Part shown: positions 23,201-35,005 of the stretch, one piece after another
Layout: each line of letters starts with the position of its first letter
Numbering within the stretch: the stretch's first letter is position 1
From: Termitomyces sp. T153
Lineage: Eukaryota; Basidiomycota; Agaricomycetes; Agaricales; Lyophyllaceae
Direction: 5' to 3'
NCBI GenBank assembly: GCA_018296165.2
Contig: JACKQL020000001.1
Coordinates: 1,426,001-1,490,000 of the forward strand
Length of the DNA stretch: 64,000 bases
Notes under the pieces: model-generated
The model's database searches: none
The model's input: only the letters and a program-made list of their open reading frames with translations
What the model was told of the DNA's origin: nothing
Translations under genes and position numbers: made by a program

Positions 23201-24339
23201 TCACAATCCTGGTGTGGTGAGTCCAGGAGTGTGGTCGGATAAAGTATATTTGGGAAACTCAGAGTCCACTGGTAGTCGAAGAGCTGGGAAAGAAAGGCCT
23301 GTTGGTAATTTATTGTGAGTATTCTCGGAGTCATCCGCTGCACGATCTCCCGCTGGATCTGTCTGTCCTTGCTCTTCTAAGGAGATCCGAGAATGCGTCC
23401 TAAAGCCATCTCCAGAAACCTCCTCTTCGTCGTGTTGAATTTCAGAATCTTCAGATAATCGTCTCTCCTTTCGAATTGGGGTGTGAATTTCCTCATAAGG
23501 GTCGAAATCCGGTCCGTAACTAGAATATACAGGGGTTTGGCTTTGGTCTCGTTCGTCAGGAAGTGCTGAATATCGAACTTTCGCCTTCAGCACAAGTCCG
23601 AAGGCTTCTTCGTTCTCCAAGCGAAGGCCACGTGCAGACCGTTTCTCATTCTGTAACTGATTGAGGTAACGTGTCACAACTAAAGCGACATCTAGGCAAG
23701 TAAATGTTAGGCAAGGCTGGCTAACAAGGATTTCTTAACATACAAAGCTCGACCAATAGAACTGTCGCTGCAACTACAAGATAGACCTCTTCAGCAACTT
23801 TCAAAAACCCCGTGCATTGTGATTGAGCTTGTTTGTTCTGGATCGTATCTTGACAAGCTTCCGTAGTCGCATTTGCGGAAAAGTGGGTAACCAAATACAA
23901 AAGATAGCCTGCTACGCCTATGTTCAAAAGAAAATGAACATAGAGAAAATATGCATATAGCTGGACGAAGAGTTGCTTCCTGACAATAGCACCCACAAAT
24001 CTACAAATGAGGCTAATGTTGAGTGATAAGATCGTGCCTTGTTCGGCACACTCACCCAAGGGAAGAGACTACAAAGAGCAGCGTTTCCACCAAACCAGCA
24101 ACTATAAATCCCGCTCGCTCACCGCTCGTCATGTCGGGAGTGCCTTAGGCAGTCATGGACATTACCCGTCAAGTCAAGACCGAATGAAACTCACTGGCTA
24201 CTTCAAACCACAAAACAATGGAAAGAACCCCTGCAACGACGATACCCAGCAAGGACATGATGATCACACCTATTCGCACCGGAACACAGCAACAAAACGT
24301 TCTGCCGCCAAAAAAAAACTCCCGGTAGCTGAATGGCAT
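23201..24339 (-). CDS. Four-pass membrane protein of unknown function
   Basis: The first exon starts MPFSYREFFFGGRTFCCCVP and enters helix 1 (IIMSLLGIVVAGVLSIVLWF). Exon 2 gives helix 2 (AGLVETLLFVVSSLG), and helix 3 follows at LYVHFLLNIGVAGYLLYLVT. The loop between helices 3 and 4 has two cysteines (EACQDTIQNKQAQSQCTGF). Helix 4 lies around VYLVVAATVLLVEL. A hydrophilic, Glu/Ser/Asp-rich cytosolic tail of about 150 residues follows (23,677-23,201), ending LTTPGL. The topology recalls tetraspanin- or MARVEL-like proteins, but I see no CCG motif and do not assign it to either. The CCC near the start could be palmitoylated. The gene is divergent from the amidohydrolase gene (305 bp). Confidence 0.75.
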
Positions 24340-24644
24340 GATGAACTTCTCAAGAAGGAAAGATTGCCAGCAGAGTGTTCAATACGAGTCGTGTGTTGGT
24401 CGTGTGAAGTGTTCAGGAAAGAAACGAGTACACGTTTTCAGCGGAGCGCACAGTTTTTGGCTGTGAGTCGTCGAGCGACAAGCATCATTACTGTGCATGT
24501 ACGTAAGGGTGACTGATGATCATTGCTAATTATAAGATCTAAGAAGCGAACCGCGTTCTTCGACGATCAGAGTCACGTGCAGCAATAAATTGCCGGGTAC
24601 ATTGTGGTGTGCAGCGCGTTCACAACGTTCCTGCACTCGACCGC
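24340..24644. promoter_or_regulatory. Divergent promoter region
   Basis: About 305 bases separate the start codons of the four-pass membrane protein (-) and the amidohydrolase (+). The region presumably holds both promoters. No specific element is recognised. Confidence 0.4.
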
Positions 24645-27600
24645 ATGGAAAAAGGCGGAAAACTCCCAGTCCGTTTCCAGCGAATGCACTCTGTACTCCT
24701 ACCCGCTTCTCTGTTACTCACAGTCGTTGTCTTTCTCCCAATCTTATTGCCATATTATGCCCAGTTTTTCCATACTTCCCGGAAAGATAGACACCCCAGA
24801 GCCGCGACCATCATCGCACAGTGCCGTGCAACGAAGGCCCATGTGGGGCCTTTTACAGATTCCGCTGGGCGCTCTCAATCCGATCGCTTCGTTCACGGTA
24901 CCAAGCCGGTGCTCATAAAACGCGCGAGAATATGGACGGGGGCTAATAATGGTACAGAAGTGGTTCAAGGTGACATTCTTCTGGACAAGGGCCTCATAAA
25001 GAGCGTTGGTCACCTTTACGGTCTCCAGGAAACTCATGGGAGTGACCTAGTCGTTGTGGATGCAAAGGACGCATGGGTTACCCCAGGCATCATTGATATT
25101 CACTCGCATTTGGGAGACTTTCCTTCCCCTTCTTTGGACGGTGCAGAAGATGACAACTCTCCTCGTGGAACGATTCAGCCCTGGCTCAGGAGCTTGGACG
25201 GGCTCAATACCCATGATGACTCCTACCCTCTCTCCATAGCTGGTGGTGTTACCACTGCCCTTGTCTTGCCCGGCTCTAGCAATGCTATCGGTACATAGAC
25301 TTGTTATCTAAATTGACAATCTAATGCAGAATGTTTTCAGGCGGCCAAGCATTTGTTATCAAGCTTCGTTCAACCGAAGAACGTACACCAACATCTATGC
25401 TACTGGAACCGCCGTATGAACTCAACGGCACATTGCCAAACCCCGACTTACCTTTGAGGTGGCGTTACATGAAGTGCTGTCTAGTTCTTCTTTTCAGTAG
25501 TCTCCTCTGATGACATCGTTCTTTGTAGACACGCATGTGGTAAGACCAGGCAGTGCATGATCCCGGAGCTTTAACTCACAGGTCACCTCTAGGTGAGAAT
25601 CCACGTAAGTTGTACATACCTTTGATGCCAGATTATCAGAGAAATCTTCTCGTTTCTTAGGAAGTACCTACAAAGATACAAGGATGGATGTCAATTGGGA
25701 ATTTCGCCAGGCGTAGGCATTGAACGAGAGCTATCTTGCCCATGTAATGATTCACTATAATAGCTACAAGAAAGCATTCGACCTCAAGGTGAAGCAGGAT
25801 CAGTATTGTTCGCGGGCCCTCGCCGGAAAGTGGAAGGGTCTTGGAGACTTCCCTCAAGACATCCAATGGGAAGCTTTGGTCGACGTCATCAGAGGTCGCG
25901 TCAAGGTACGTAACTTGCGGATATCGAATTTCTTTACGTCCATCCCTTGAAAGGTCAATGCCCACTGCTACGAAGCTGTCGATCTGGATGCTCTAATTCG
26001 AGTATGAATTTATCTTGAATTCATTTTTATTTTTCCCTGTAACTTGAAATTCCCACAGCTATCTAATGAATTCAAGTTCCCCATTGCAGCGGTCCACCAT
26101 GCTAGCGAAGCATACCTCGTCCCTGATCTCTTGAAGAAAACGTATGGTGGGTCACTGAGATTCGAGTTAGCGGCCTGGTACTTTTCACTATTATGAATTC
26201 CAGGTGGAACACCAGCTGTCGCACTCTTTGCAACGAACAGCAGGTCTGTACTTTCGGTGCGGTACAAACTAATTTTTTAAGCTGGATTACGTAGGTACAA
26301 ACGTGAAGCATATCGATCGTCAGAATTTGCACCGCGTATTCTTGCGAGCCACGGTATTACGACTCTTCTCAAGGTTAGCGGTTGCATTGTTCTTTATTTC
26401 CATGTAAAGTTCAAGGTTATTAGAGCGACCACCCTGTGTCAAACTCACGCTACTTACTGTATGAAGCGCAGCAAGCTTTTTATTATGGTTTACCAGAAAA
26501 TCTTGCAATTGCATCAGTCACGAGCAATGCTGCAAAGATAATGGGCATAGATCATCGTGTTGGTTATATCAAGAAAGGTGAAAGCTCAGTGTTCAATCAC
26601 TTGACTGGTGGCTAAGGACCGTCTAATTGTCAGGAATGGATGCTGGTAGGTTGAATTAGTTTTGATGAAGGTCCTGTCTCGTTCATTTTGTCTAGACCTT
26701 GTCATATGGGACAGTCATCCTCTTGCGCTCGGAGCTACTCCGGTGCAAGTTTTCATTGATGGAATCTCCCAGATTCAGTCAACGCATGTCACTCGCAAGC
26801 CCAAAGCCTTCCAAGAGTCTCCCAAAGTACCCAATTTTGACAAGGAGGCTGCTGAGGTTGTCAAGTACGATGGCCTTCCCCCTCTTGCACCAGCCAAATC
26901 TTTGCCATCCACTACAGTTTTCACCAACCTCTCGTCGGTTTACTTACAGAGGAACGACTCGATCGAGATGATTTTCTCGACTGACAGCGTATCTGAGCCG
27001 GGTGTTGCGGTTGTATATGACGGGTCGGTGGTCTGCCTTGGGCAACAGGCTCAGTGTTTTTCCGACTTGGACACAGCCAACGCCACTTTCATTGACCTTG
27101 AAGGTGGTTCCATTGCACCGGGCCTTGTGTCTTTTGGCTCTCCTCTAGGACTACATCACATTGAAGAGGAAGACTCAACGAACGATGGAGACGTATTTGA
27201 CCCATTTATTGGCAAAGGTGTGCCAAACATTGTGGGAGGTAATAGCGCCATTGTGCGAGCTGTGGATGGCTTACTCTTCGGTAGCCGCGACGCTTAGTGA
27301 GTTTGATCCTGTTATCGAAACAGATCCTTGACTGAGGTTGTACTTAGTCTCGCTTTTCGAGCTGGGGTAAGCACCAAGTTTCTAGATAGTAGTTTTGTAG
27401 AGACGAGACTTTTGTTGCAGGTTACATCGGCTATTACAGCACCCACACACAAGAATTTCTTTTCTGGACTCGGAGTAGCCTTTTCGCTTGGCGCAACTCA
27501 TAGCCTAGAGGCCAGCGCAGTCATCCAGGATATTACCGGTCTGCATGTCGCGATAAGACACTTCTCAAAACCTAGTGTTAGTACTCAGATCGCTGCTGTC

Positions 27601-28361
27601 CGCCGATTGCTCCTTGGCAAAAATGACGGTGCGATGGGATATTGGTTCCAGAAAGTCGTTGAGGTCTGCATTTCCGCGTCAGTGTCTTCTCTATCAGTGT
27701 GCTGACATGGGGTGCAGGGTGAAATTCCACTCGTGGTGGAAGCACATAGCGCAGATATTATCGCGACTTTGATCGTTCTGAAGAAAGAAGTAGAAGGTCA
27801 GACAGGAGGAACTCTGAAGTTGACCATCACTGGTGCTGCCGAGGCACACATTCTCGCCAAGGAGCTGGGTGAGGCTGGTGTCGGCGTCATCCTAAATCCC
27901 CCTCGCCCATTCCCATACGTGTGGGAGGACCGAAGAATGTGAGTACGATCTGCTCTTGTATGCAAGATAGTGTTCAGAGTTGTTGGTCGTTTAGCCTGCC
28001 GGGTCCGCCTCTCACTCGCGATAGTGCCATTATGAAACTAAAGGAGCATGGGGTGATTGTCGGTGTCGGCTGCGAAGAAATCTGGTCCGCGAGAAACCTC
28101 CCTTTCGATGTAGCTTGGGTATGTTCACTGCGGAAGAGACTCGAGAGTTGACGAGCTGACTTTGTCTTGTCTCAGGCTGCCATCGAGGCAGAAGGGAGAA
28201 TCTCTCGATCGGAGGCGCTGGCACTTGGTTCGGTCAATGTGCAGAAACTGTTGGGGGTGACGACGCGAGGGGACCTTGTCGTGACGCGCGGAGGGGAGCT
28301 GCTGGACTTGCATGCGAGAGTGGCTGCTGTGGTGTCGGGGACTGGTGTTTACGTAATTTAA
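24645..28361 (+). CDS. Membrane-anchored amidohydrolase (CE9-like), second domain degenerate
   Basis: This protein of about 900 residues is assembled from a dozen or so exons. An N-terminal hydrophobic anchor (SVLLPASLLLTVVVFLPILL) is followed by an amidohydrolase-fold domain. It has the metal site HSHLGDF (HxH) after WVTPGIIDI, then NAHCYEAVDL, AAVHHASEAYLV and LKSDHPVSNSRYLLYEAQQA, so the HxH, H, H, D ligand set is present. Next comes the usual closing segment YIKKGMDADLVIWDSHPLAL. A second, similar unit begins near 26,900. Its metal-site position reads SIAPGLVSFGSPLG and lacks HxH, so it is probably not catalytic. Such proteins are often annotated as carbohydrate esterase family 9 or imidazolonepropionase-like. 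The substrate is unknown. The start at 24,645 is chosen because it places the anchor near the N-terminus; an in-frame ATG lies at 24,609. The next gene starts only 51 bp downstream. Confidence 0.85.
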
Positions 28362-28412
28362 AGTCCGCCAATAATAGATTTCTTCGCGTCCGGTCGACGC
28401 GCAGTCGACGCG

Positions 28413-31400
28413 ATGGGCAAGACGTCCAAGAAGGCGGCCGTCGCTGGCACCAGGTCCATCACCGACTTTTTCTCGAGAAACTCTGCCAGTCTGCCCCCGC
28501 AAAGGGCCAAGTCCCTTTCCACCCAAGAAAACGTGACTTCCATATCTAGCGCGACAAGTTCTGTCTTTACCAGCTCTGACGCGTCTTCTCCTGCAACCCC
28601 TTGCAGTAGCTGCCCCTTTCGTGATCCAGTCGAAATTGTGTCCCCTGGTTCTGCAATGAAATCCCAATATCTCGTGCCTCCCAGTTTCCCAGCCTTGAAG
28701 CGTGCAGGCTCAAACTCGCCCAGGGCAGGCTCACTCAGCCCGCACCCTACTCCTGGTAAATCGCGAAACCCTGTCTTTGACAGTGACTCAGACCCAGAAA
28801 AACCTGCTCCTTCAGTGTATGTCATCCGATCTCCACCCCCTGCTGAGATCGCAATTTCTGCTCCTGCGCCTCTCAGGGCCACAGAAAACCTAACTTCTGC
28901 CTCTCAGATAAAGACCAACCCCAGAAAGAGGCAACGTCTATGGTCTCCAGAGCCGTGTTCCGAGTTGGTTCCTACCAGCCAATCTGATGAGATGGAAATC
29001 GCGTCTGTTCCCTCTCTTCAGCGCGATCCAATCCAAGTCAAGCGCAATGTCGAGGAATGGCGCAACAACACCGCTTCTGCCGATTCACCTTTGGAAAAAG
29101 CTTCTTTCAATGTTCCTTCTCTGAATGTTCAAGGTTCTCCTTCGTCAAATGATGCCATTCCCAGCATCCCACCTTTGCCTTCCACGCCGCCGGCTTTGGA
29201 TCCTACCACCAAGGCTGAGCGGATAATTGCAGAAATCAGGGCTAGAGCATATGCCGCAACGTTGCAGAACCGCCCCGAGACTCCTGTGCGCGAGTTCAAA
29301 GACGAGCTGAGCGACAGTGACGACGATGTGTTCCCTGAATCACCAATTAAAGGCAAAGGGAAAGCGTATGCTTATATTCTTGCACAATCAATGGTTATTT
29401 TCTGACTATTTCTTTCTAGTGTGGCAACAAAGTTGCAAACATCTGCATCCGAACGATACACTCTTCGCACTCGAGAAGCTTCGCCTTCACCGTCCGCGCC
29501 GAAAAAGTTGTCACGTTCTGCTGCTTCAACGACACGCTCACGTGTTGCATCAACACGCGTTCCGGTCCCTCTATCAACACAAAATCTTAAAGGCAAAGGT
29601 AAAAACTGGAACCCACTTGATGATTTGTTGAAGGAAAAGAAGCGCAACGATCAACGCGGGAAAGGGTTCGAGGCTTTCCGCCAGGCAGAAGCGGCCCTTG
29701 CTAATCGAGACGCGATTATGTTTGATGCAGGCGACGAAGATTTCACGGATGAAGCCGCCGCCAGAAAAGCTGTCACAGAACGGAGTCACTTGACATTCAG
29801 TCCTGGAGGTTACGATGCTAGTGAGAGCGATGACGAGGTAAACGAGCATGATCCTGAGAGGCTTCTCGGCGAAAAACATGGGAAGGCTGTTGTAAGCCTG
29901 CTCAACCGTGACAAGGCCTCGCGACAGAAGGACAAAGAGATCGAAAAGCCTGTAGGCGTGCCGCTATGGCATGTCAATGAAGATGCTATGGACGTCGAGG
30001 AAGAAACTCTCCCCAAACTCGACATTACGAAATCCCACCCAATTTTGACAGGGCTTCAAGGCGCTCTTGACCGTAACGGTACGTTGTCTGTGTAAATACT
30101 ACATTCTCTCTGAACCCTTTCAACTAGACATCACGCAAGCTGCGCTGTTGATCAGCTCAGGAATCATATCCTCTGTTCATATGGCCGAAAGTCCTGCCTT
30201 TATTTCGTATTTATGTGACTTAGGTTAGCGTGCACCTCGATTTTTCCATCAAGTCTGACTCTGTTGTAGCGCTGTTGGCGGAAGGAACCGCGTTATCAAG
30301 ATCCGCAATGCAAGCCCTCACTCAATTATGGGGGAATTCCTCGCATTCAGTGCCGGGGATCTCGTTTGCTTGCATTTTGGCGACTCTAGCACGTCTTGGT
30401 CCTCAACCTAATGTACTCGATGCCATGGGCTGGACAGTGCCGACAACGAACACAACTTTCGTTCCTCCAAATAAGCGGGAATCAATGCTTTATCGGCTGA
30501 CTGCCCTCGTCAATACTTCTGCTCGGTATGTGTACATCGTAATCGGGATTCGTGTCCCATCTGATCTGTCTTGGAGATTTCGACGACTCTTCCGTGAGGA
30601 AATACCGGACATCCTATTAGCAATGGTTCTGGTCGCCAACGATCCCACAAGCTCGGCTGAGCTCCAGTGTGAAATCGTGCTCGCGATTCACGCTGTATGT
30701 GGGTCGATTGCCTCTGGCTGTGACATTTCTGCTTCTCTCGTAAGGTCAATACTGGATTCGTTGCATAGTTGTTCACATATCTCGCAGGAGTCAACTGTCT
30801 GCACCAAGCTACTAAAGTATCTCTCGACTTCGGAACCTGTCAACAAGGCCTACATAATTGGCCTTTTTGGATCTGGCTGTGGCCGTACAAGGCGCATCGG
30901 AAGGTGGATCGCCCACAGTGTCATTACGGACAAGTTGGATGTGTCGCCTGTATGTAGAGATAATTTCATTTCATTGTCTTCCACTCATACGCGACTCTCT
31001 AGCAACGATATTCTGACTTGCCTCCTATCCTTCCCCTTTTAGAGGAGCTTACGAGGCAGCGTTCAGCTACCGTGGATTCTCCTGGAAAATTTGAGCAGCA
31101 CGGCAAGACAGATTTCGTGGATATGGCGTTCTATGTCCGTATCCTCGGTGTGGCTATTACAAACATTGAAGGATATGTCAAGGAGGAACGTAAAGCACCA
31201 CGCCCACGACGTTCATCGTCTGCAAACGCAACTTCCTCTACTCAACCCCAAGAGCCGCCCCTCGTATTACTTCAAACGGCCATTGAGACTCTTCACGCAC
31301 GAATATGTAAGCATTTGGCTCGTTAACACCATGATTGGGTTTCTCATAGAAGTCTTGGGTCTGTCTAGCTGATATTCGTGCAATGCATCTGGACCGGTCA

Positions 31401-31523
31401 CGAACGAAAGCTGCGCTCAAAGAACTATCCCTTCGTATTTATTACCAGCGTCAAGTTGCTCAGCAAAGCTTCAGGACGCTACACACCTACTTTTCCAAGA
31501 ATAAAAAGCCTACTGGCGTATGA
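28413..31523 (+). CDS. Large nuclear-type protein with terminal PCNA-binding-like motifs
   Basis: The N-terminus MGKTSKKAAVAGTRSITDFF contains TRSITDFF, close to a PIP box but with Thr in place of Gln. A disordered region of about 300 residues rich in Ser, Pro and Thr follows, with acidic patches (DSDDDVFPESP). After an intron near 29,370-29,420 comes a charged segment (NWNPLDDLLKEKKRNDQRGK, then EAFRQAEAALANRDAIMFDA). From about 30,060 a helical, HEAT-like C-terminal half follows, for example SRSAMQALTQLWGNSSHSV and IPDILLAMVLVANDP. The last exon ends QQSFRTLHTYFSKNKK...TGV with the stop at 31,521-31,523. I do not recognise the family with confidence. A genome-maintenance scaffold, perhaps of the SMC5/6-loader (Nse6/SLF2, CANIN) type, is a guess from layout. 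Confidence 0.75.
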
Positions 31524-32182
31524 GCCTAATATAATATATATATACCTCACGAAATGCTTCTTAATGCCGGGAGATTGTGTGTAGCATATTGTCTTGCTAT
31601 TTTTTTACGTATTCGAGGATCGTATATTATTAGTTTTTGTTCTTACGTAGTTATGTTATTATTCGGCTTACATACTTTACGCTACCGACTCATTGAGCAC
31701 CTCAATAATCATTGGGCAAGGATGAAATGAACCTAGTTCAGGCCGAGGTCAATATCAAAGGATTAGGGCGGATATGTACTAGAATTTTGCGCGATTGCTG
31801 TGTTGTGATCTCTTAAACTTATCTTTCTCTCTAACTTATCGGGGTTACACACACGGTTCCGCCTCAATGCACCGAGACTCGAGAAGTTCCGTACTACCGT
31901 ATCCGTCGATGATAGGCCCCATTCCGCGTTCGTACCTTTTCGAGATCTCTTACATCTGTATCCACTAGCTCGTATGGACAACAGCAATAGGCGACATTCC
32001 GTTCGGACCTCTTGTAGAGTGGATTTCGTGGGAAGAGATCGACACTTTGCACCCCAGATCACAGCGAATCGCCTCTCAACCCACCTCAGGACATCGTGTG
32101 CATGCGTAAAGGTGACTATTACAGCGTAGCGGAAATATTTCGGGTCACTACCCAACACTGAAACAAGTTACAACAACCTCTG
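31524..32182. other. Gene-poor spacer
   Basis: Downstream of the PIP-motif gene the sequence is AT-rich (3' UTR) and then mixed. A 131-codon open frame on the minus strand (31,763-32,158) has no recognisable motif or homologue and is not called. Nothing else is seen. Confidence 0.4.
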
Positions 32183-32930
32183 ATGACTGCGAAGTGGTCA
32201 GTAGCCGGCGTCGTCGTGGATGGAAAAGGCAAACTCTTATCCGAGACTTCCCCTTTCTTCGTTCAAGTCCGTTCTGACATCGTGATTTCTGAGTTGGAAG
32301 AAGAAATTCAGTCCCAGAATGCACGAGGGGCGATCAGATATTCATGAAATTCTGGAAGCCAATCAAGGATATTGGCGTCGTCGTTGCGGCGATGAATTAG
32401 AAGAGATTATCGATGGTCTCTCGTTCAAAACAAATAGTGATGATGTCGAACATCTCATCGAGCTTAAGGTCGTTTCTAAAGGACTGGAACACAGCTCCTA
32501 ACAAGCGGCTTCTCCAGGTTATCTTGCAAATTCCACAGGGTAGAATATCAGTCCATTTCACGAATACATGACCCCCTCACATATATCTTTCCGTAGTAAA
32601 CTCGCGGAGAAAAACAAAACATTAACGTGAGGAGGAAGATGACACTACAATGCTCGTATATAAAACGCTTGAAAACAGTAACCGACATCGCGCCGTCATC
32701 TCTGGCTCGGCCTACCAACTTTTAGGAAGTTGTAGGCGAGGATAAAGTGATCGCTGTCAACCGGCCCCATGAGACCAGTACCATCCCTATCGTACTATAC
32801 GAACGCTCCTTCGGGATCCAACTGCCCTGAAATGAGGCTATTAACTGCCTTGTTCAACCTTACACAAGTTGGATGAAGCTATCGCGAACGTTTTTTTCCG
32901 AGTGCCTGGGTTTACATTGACAGTTTCATG
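32183..32930 (+). pseudogene. Crinkler-like N-terminal module, degraded
   Basis: Translation from 32,183 gives WSVAGVVVDGKGKLLSETSP, then SDIVISELEEEI, in the style of the ubiquitin-like N-terminal module of basidiomycete Crinkler (CRN)-like proteins. The match resumes in other frames: VILQIPQGRISVHF near 32,520, and RPHETSTIPIVLYERSFGI near 32,760. Stops and frameshifts separate these blocks, so the gene is dead. In relatives known to me, this kind of module precedes a kinase-like C-terminal part; here that part lies just downstream but on the opposite strand. The family call rests on my recall of the pattern, not on a search. Confidence 0.45.
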
Positions 32931-33108
32931 CAGAGAAGATAGGCGATATTATAGGCGATATCGAATATGTTACGGATGACACCTCGCCTTCAAGATCATA
33001 CCGGCAGCGATACGGAAGTGCAAAAATGAAGATGGATCTGCTATGTTCCAATTGGCATTACTACCTATCCAACCGTTTCGCAGTTCAGTCCGATGGGATA
33101 TTGCACTT

Positions 33109-33933
33109 CTACAGCACGTCCCCATCAGTTAGATGAACCTGTACGTCATTGGAATTAAGGGGGGCAGGCAGGATCAATGAGAAGGTTGGCGGCTCGTATG
33201 TCGCCATGCACAAATCCATTTTGATGGGAGTTTGGACGATGCTTTTTACCTTTTCCTGCAGTTCTGTTGATAACGAATAATGATGGAGGATTTTATGTTT
33301 TGATTGGTCCATGATGACCACTTTCTTAACCCCAGGGATCTCAATGATTTTCTACAACTTCGGTGCCATTCGATGCATGAATTATGTGCGTCTGCAGAAT
33401 ACTCATTTTGTGTAAATTTGACAATACACTCTCTGTGATCAGGTTGGTCAGAAGTGGCGGCAAAGAGCAAATTGTCTGCTTCAAGTTGCATGGTATAGTC
33501 CAGACGGACTTCTTGGTCGTTGTCATTACGATATGGTAGGTTTGGGTATTAGGCAAGGTTGGATCGCTCGACGGAAACGATTGTGGATTCGAGAAGCGCA
33601 TAATGTTCCTGAACCAGACGGACTGCTTCTACTGAGAGCATCCAAGGTAGCCGCTATTTCGTATCATGCATGTGGTTCCTTCCAATTGGCAATCAGGTCA
33701 ATACCTCGGTACAACGGCTCAACTCTGACACGCTGTCCATCCCAAATAACGGCGTAGTAGCTGAGTTTTGAATCTGCGTATCCTATGAAAAAGTGTGTAC
33801 CAATGAAGGTGCCGCTATACTTACCTAAATCGACTACAAGGATAGAGTGAAAACACAAATTTTGATTACTGAAGTCAGGCAATAATATAATGCTGCTTGG
33901 AATTTGTGGGAAAAATTCCTGATACCTTACCAA
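33109..33933 (-). pseudogene. Fungal kinase-like domain, frameshifted
   Basis: Read on the minus strand, three frames together spell a kinase-like domain. Upstream are YYAVIWDGQRVRVEPLYRGI and then NLLFAATSDQPDHRECIVKF, the usual N-lobe lead with the KF of the ATP-binding strand. Next comes IIEIPGVKKVVIMDQ (hinge region), then LSTELQEKVKSIVQ. In a shifted frame follows HQNGFVHGDIRAANLLIDPA, an intact-looking catalytic loop (HGDxRxxN). NSNDVQVHLTDGD then stands where the DFD/DFG segment would be. At least three frameshifts show it is a pseudogene. It probably belongs with the Crinkler-like module at 32,183, which faces it. Confidence 0.65.
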
Positions 33934-34132
33934 GACTGAAATTGAGGACGGTGTATCTTATGTATAAGATGTGTGTGGTTTGTCTCTAGTCTAAAGTACA
34001 GGTGGTCTGTCGATGCTGTGGATAGATAGTTGTGCAAAGTCTGTATGGTAAGAATACAAGACCAAATCGGTACAAGTCAAAAAATATAGTGTCCAATCCA
34101 TGCAAGGAGAATCAAACATGACGCATGATCGC

Positions 34133-34903
34133 TTACTGAGGAGCTGATGCACGGCGACGCGCAGGAGGGATATAAATTCCATCTCTCGTTTCGCGACCAT
34201 TCAGCCCCGTAGCCACAGACCCATTCTGCACAGCACCCGAATCATCGCCAGCCTCGACCCTGTTCACAGATTGATCATCCCTTAATAATGAGGTGTAAGT
34301 GTTGATCCAGCTCCGAGTCGAAGTCCGCGTATTTGCGACCGGCGCGGGTTCAGCGTGCTGTCGCCAAGAAGACTGCGTGTCGGCCAGCGTGGGATTGCGT
34401 CGCTGTCGACGTGACACTCTTGGAGCTGGTCTGGAAGTCTCTGAGCCTCTACATATTTTGATGATAGCAAAAGTGACGGCAAGAAGTAGGACAATGAGGA
34501 GCACGTTTTGCAACCTAAGCTGACCGACCAGCTGTGTATCTCGCCGTTCTTGCCGTTCTTGAGCGAGATACTCTCGTTCACTTTGAGCATAGACCAGGTC
34601 CATCAGCATCTGAATTACTTTGCTATAGTCATGGTTTGCGTGACTGCGAGGTCCGGGCGCAGAGCGGTTGATGACAGGAGGGCGTAGTTGAAGGGCTTGA
34701 CCTGGATTAGCTAATCGTGCAAATATAGCTTCGACTTGGTCGGCGATGTCGTCCAGCGTCATCGTGATACGCTCCCAAACGTTGATCGTCGTTGTAGTGA
34801 TTGCTGCGACGGCGGAACTGGACTGCGTCGTCCGATAGACCTGAAGGACATAGAACGCAACACTTGAGACGAAGGTCTGGGTGTAGTAGATCAAGGGAAG
34901 CAT
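34133..34903 (-). CDS. Two-TM membrane protein of unknown function
   Basis: This is an intact intron-less ORF of 256 codons starting MLPLIYYTQTFVSSVAFYVL. It has two hydrophobic helices: the N-terminal one (residues about 2-22) and LLIVLLLAVTFAIIKI (about 135-152). Between them lies a charged helical segment that may form a coiled coil (SEREYLAQERQERRDTQLVG). The C-terminal tail is basic and disordered, ending YIPPARRRASAPQ. I do not recognise it. Codon use and GC content look like the genes to its left rather than the AT-rich repeats to its right. It is the last host-type gene before the repeat block. Confidence 0.6.
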   Translation of the reverse strand: MLPLIYYTQTFVSSVAFYVLQVYRTTQSSSAVAAITTTTINVWERITMTLDDIADQVEAIFARLANPGQALQLRPPVINRSAPGPRSHANHDYSKVIQMLMDLVYAQSEREYLAQERQERRDTQLVGQLRLQNVLLIVLLLAVTFAIIKICRGSETSRPAPRVSRRQRRNPTLADTQSSWRQHAEPAPVANTRTSTRSWINTYTSLLRDDQSVNRVEAGDDSGAVQNGSVATGLNGRETRDGIYIPPARRRASAPQ

Positions 34904-35005
34904 CTCGGCGGAAGGTTTGGAAGATGAGGCTGGCGGGAAATTGGCGTCATATTTAAACTATAGCATCACATGACCGCGTACTGTCCTGTCTCATAATTAT
35001 CAAAC

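Noticed and set aside
31763..32158. 131-codon frame on the minus strand
   Set aside because: No motif, odd composition, no intron pattern or context that supports a gene; lies in a decayed region.
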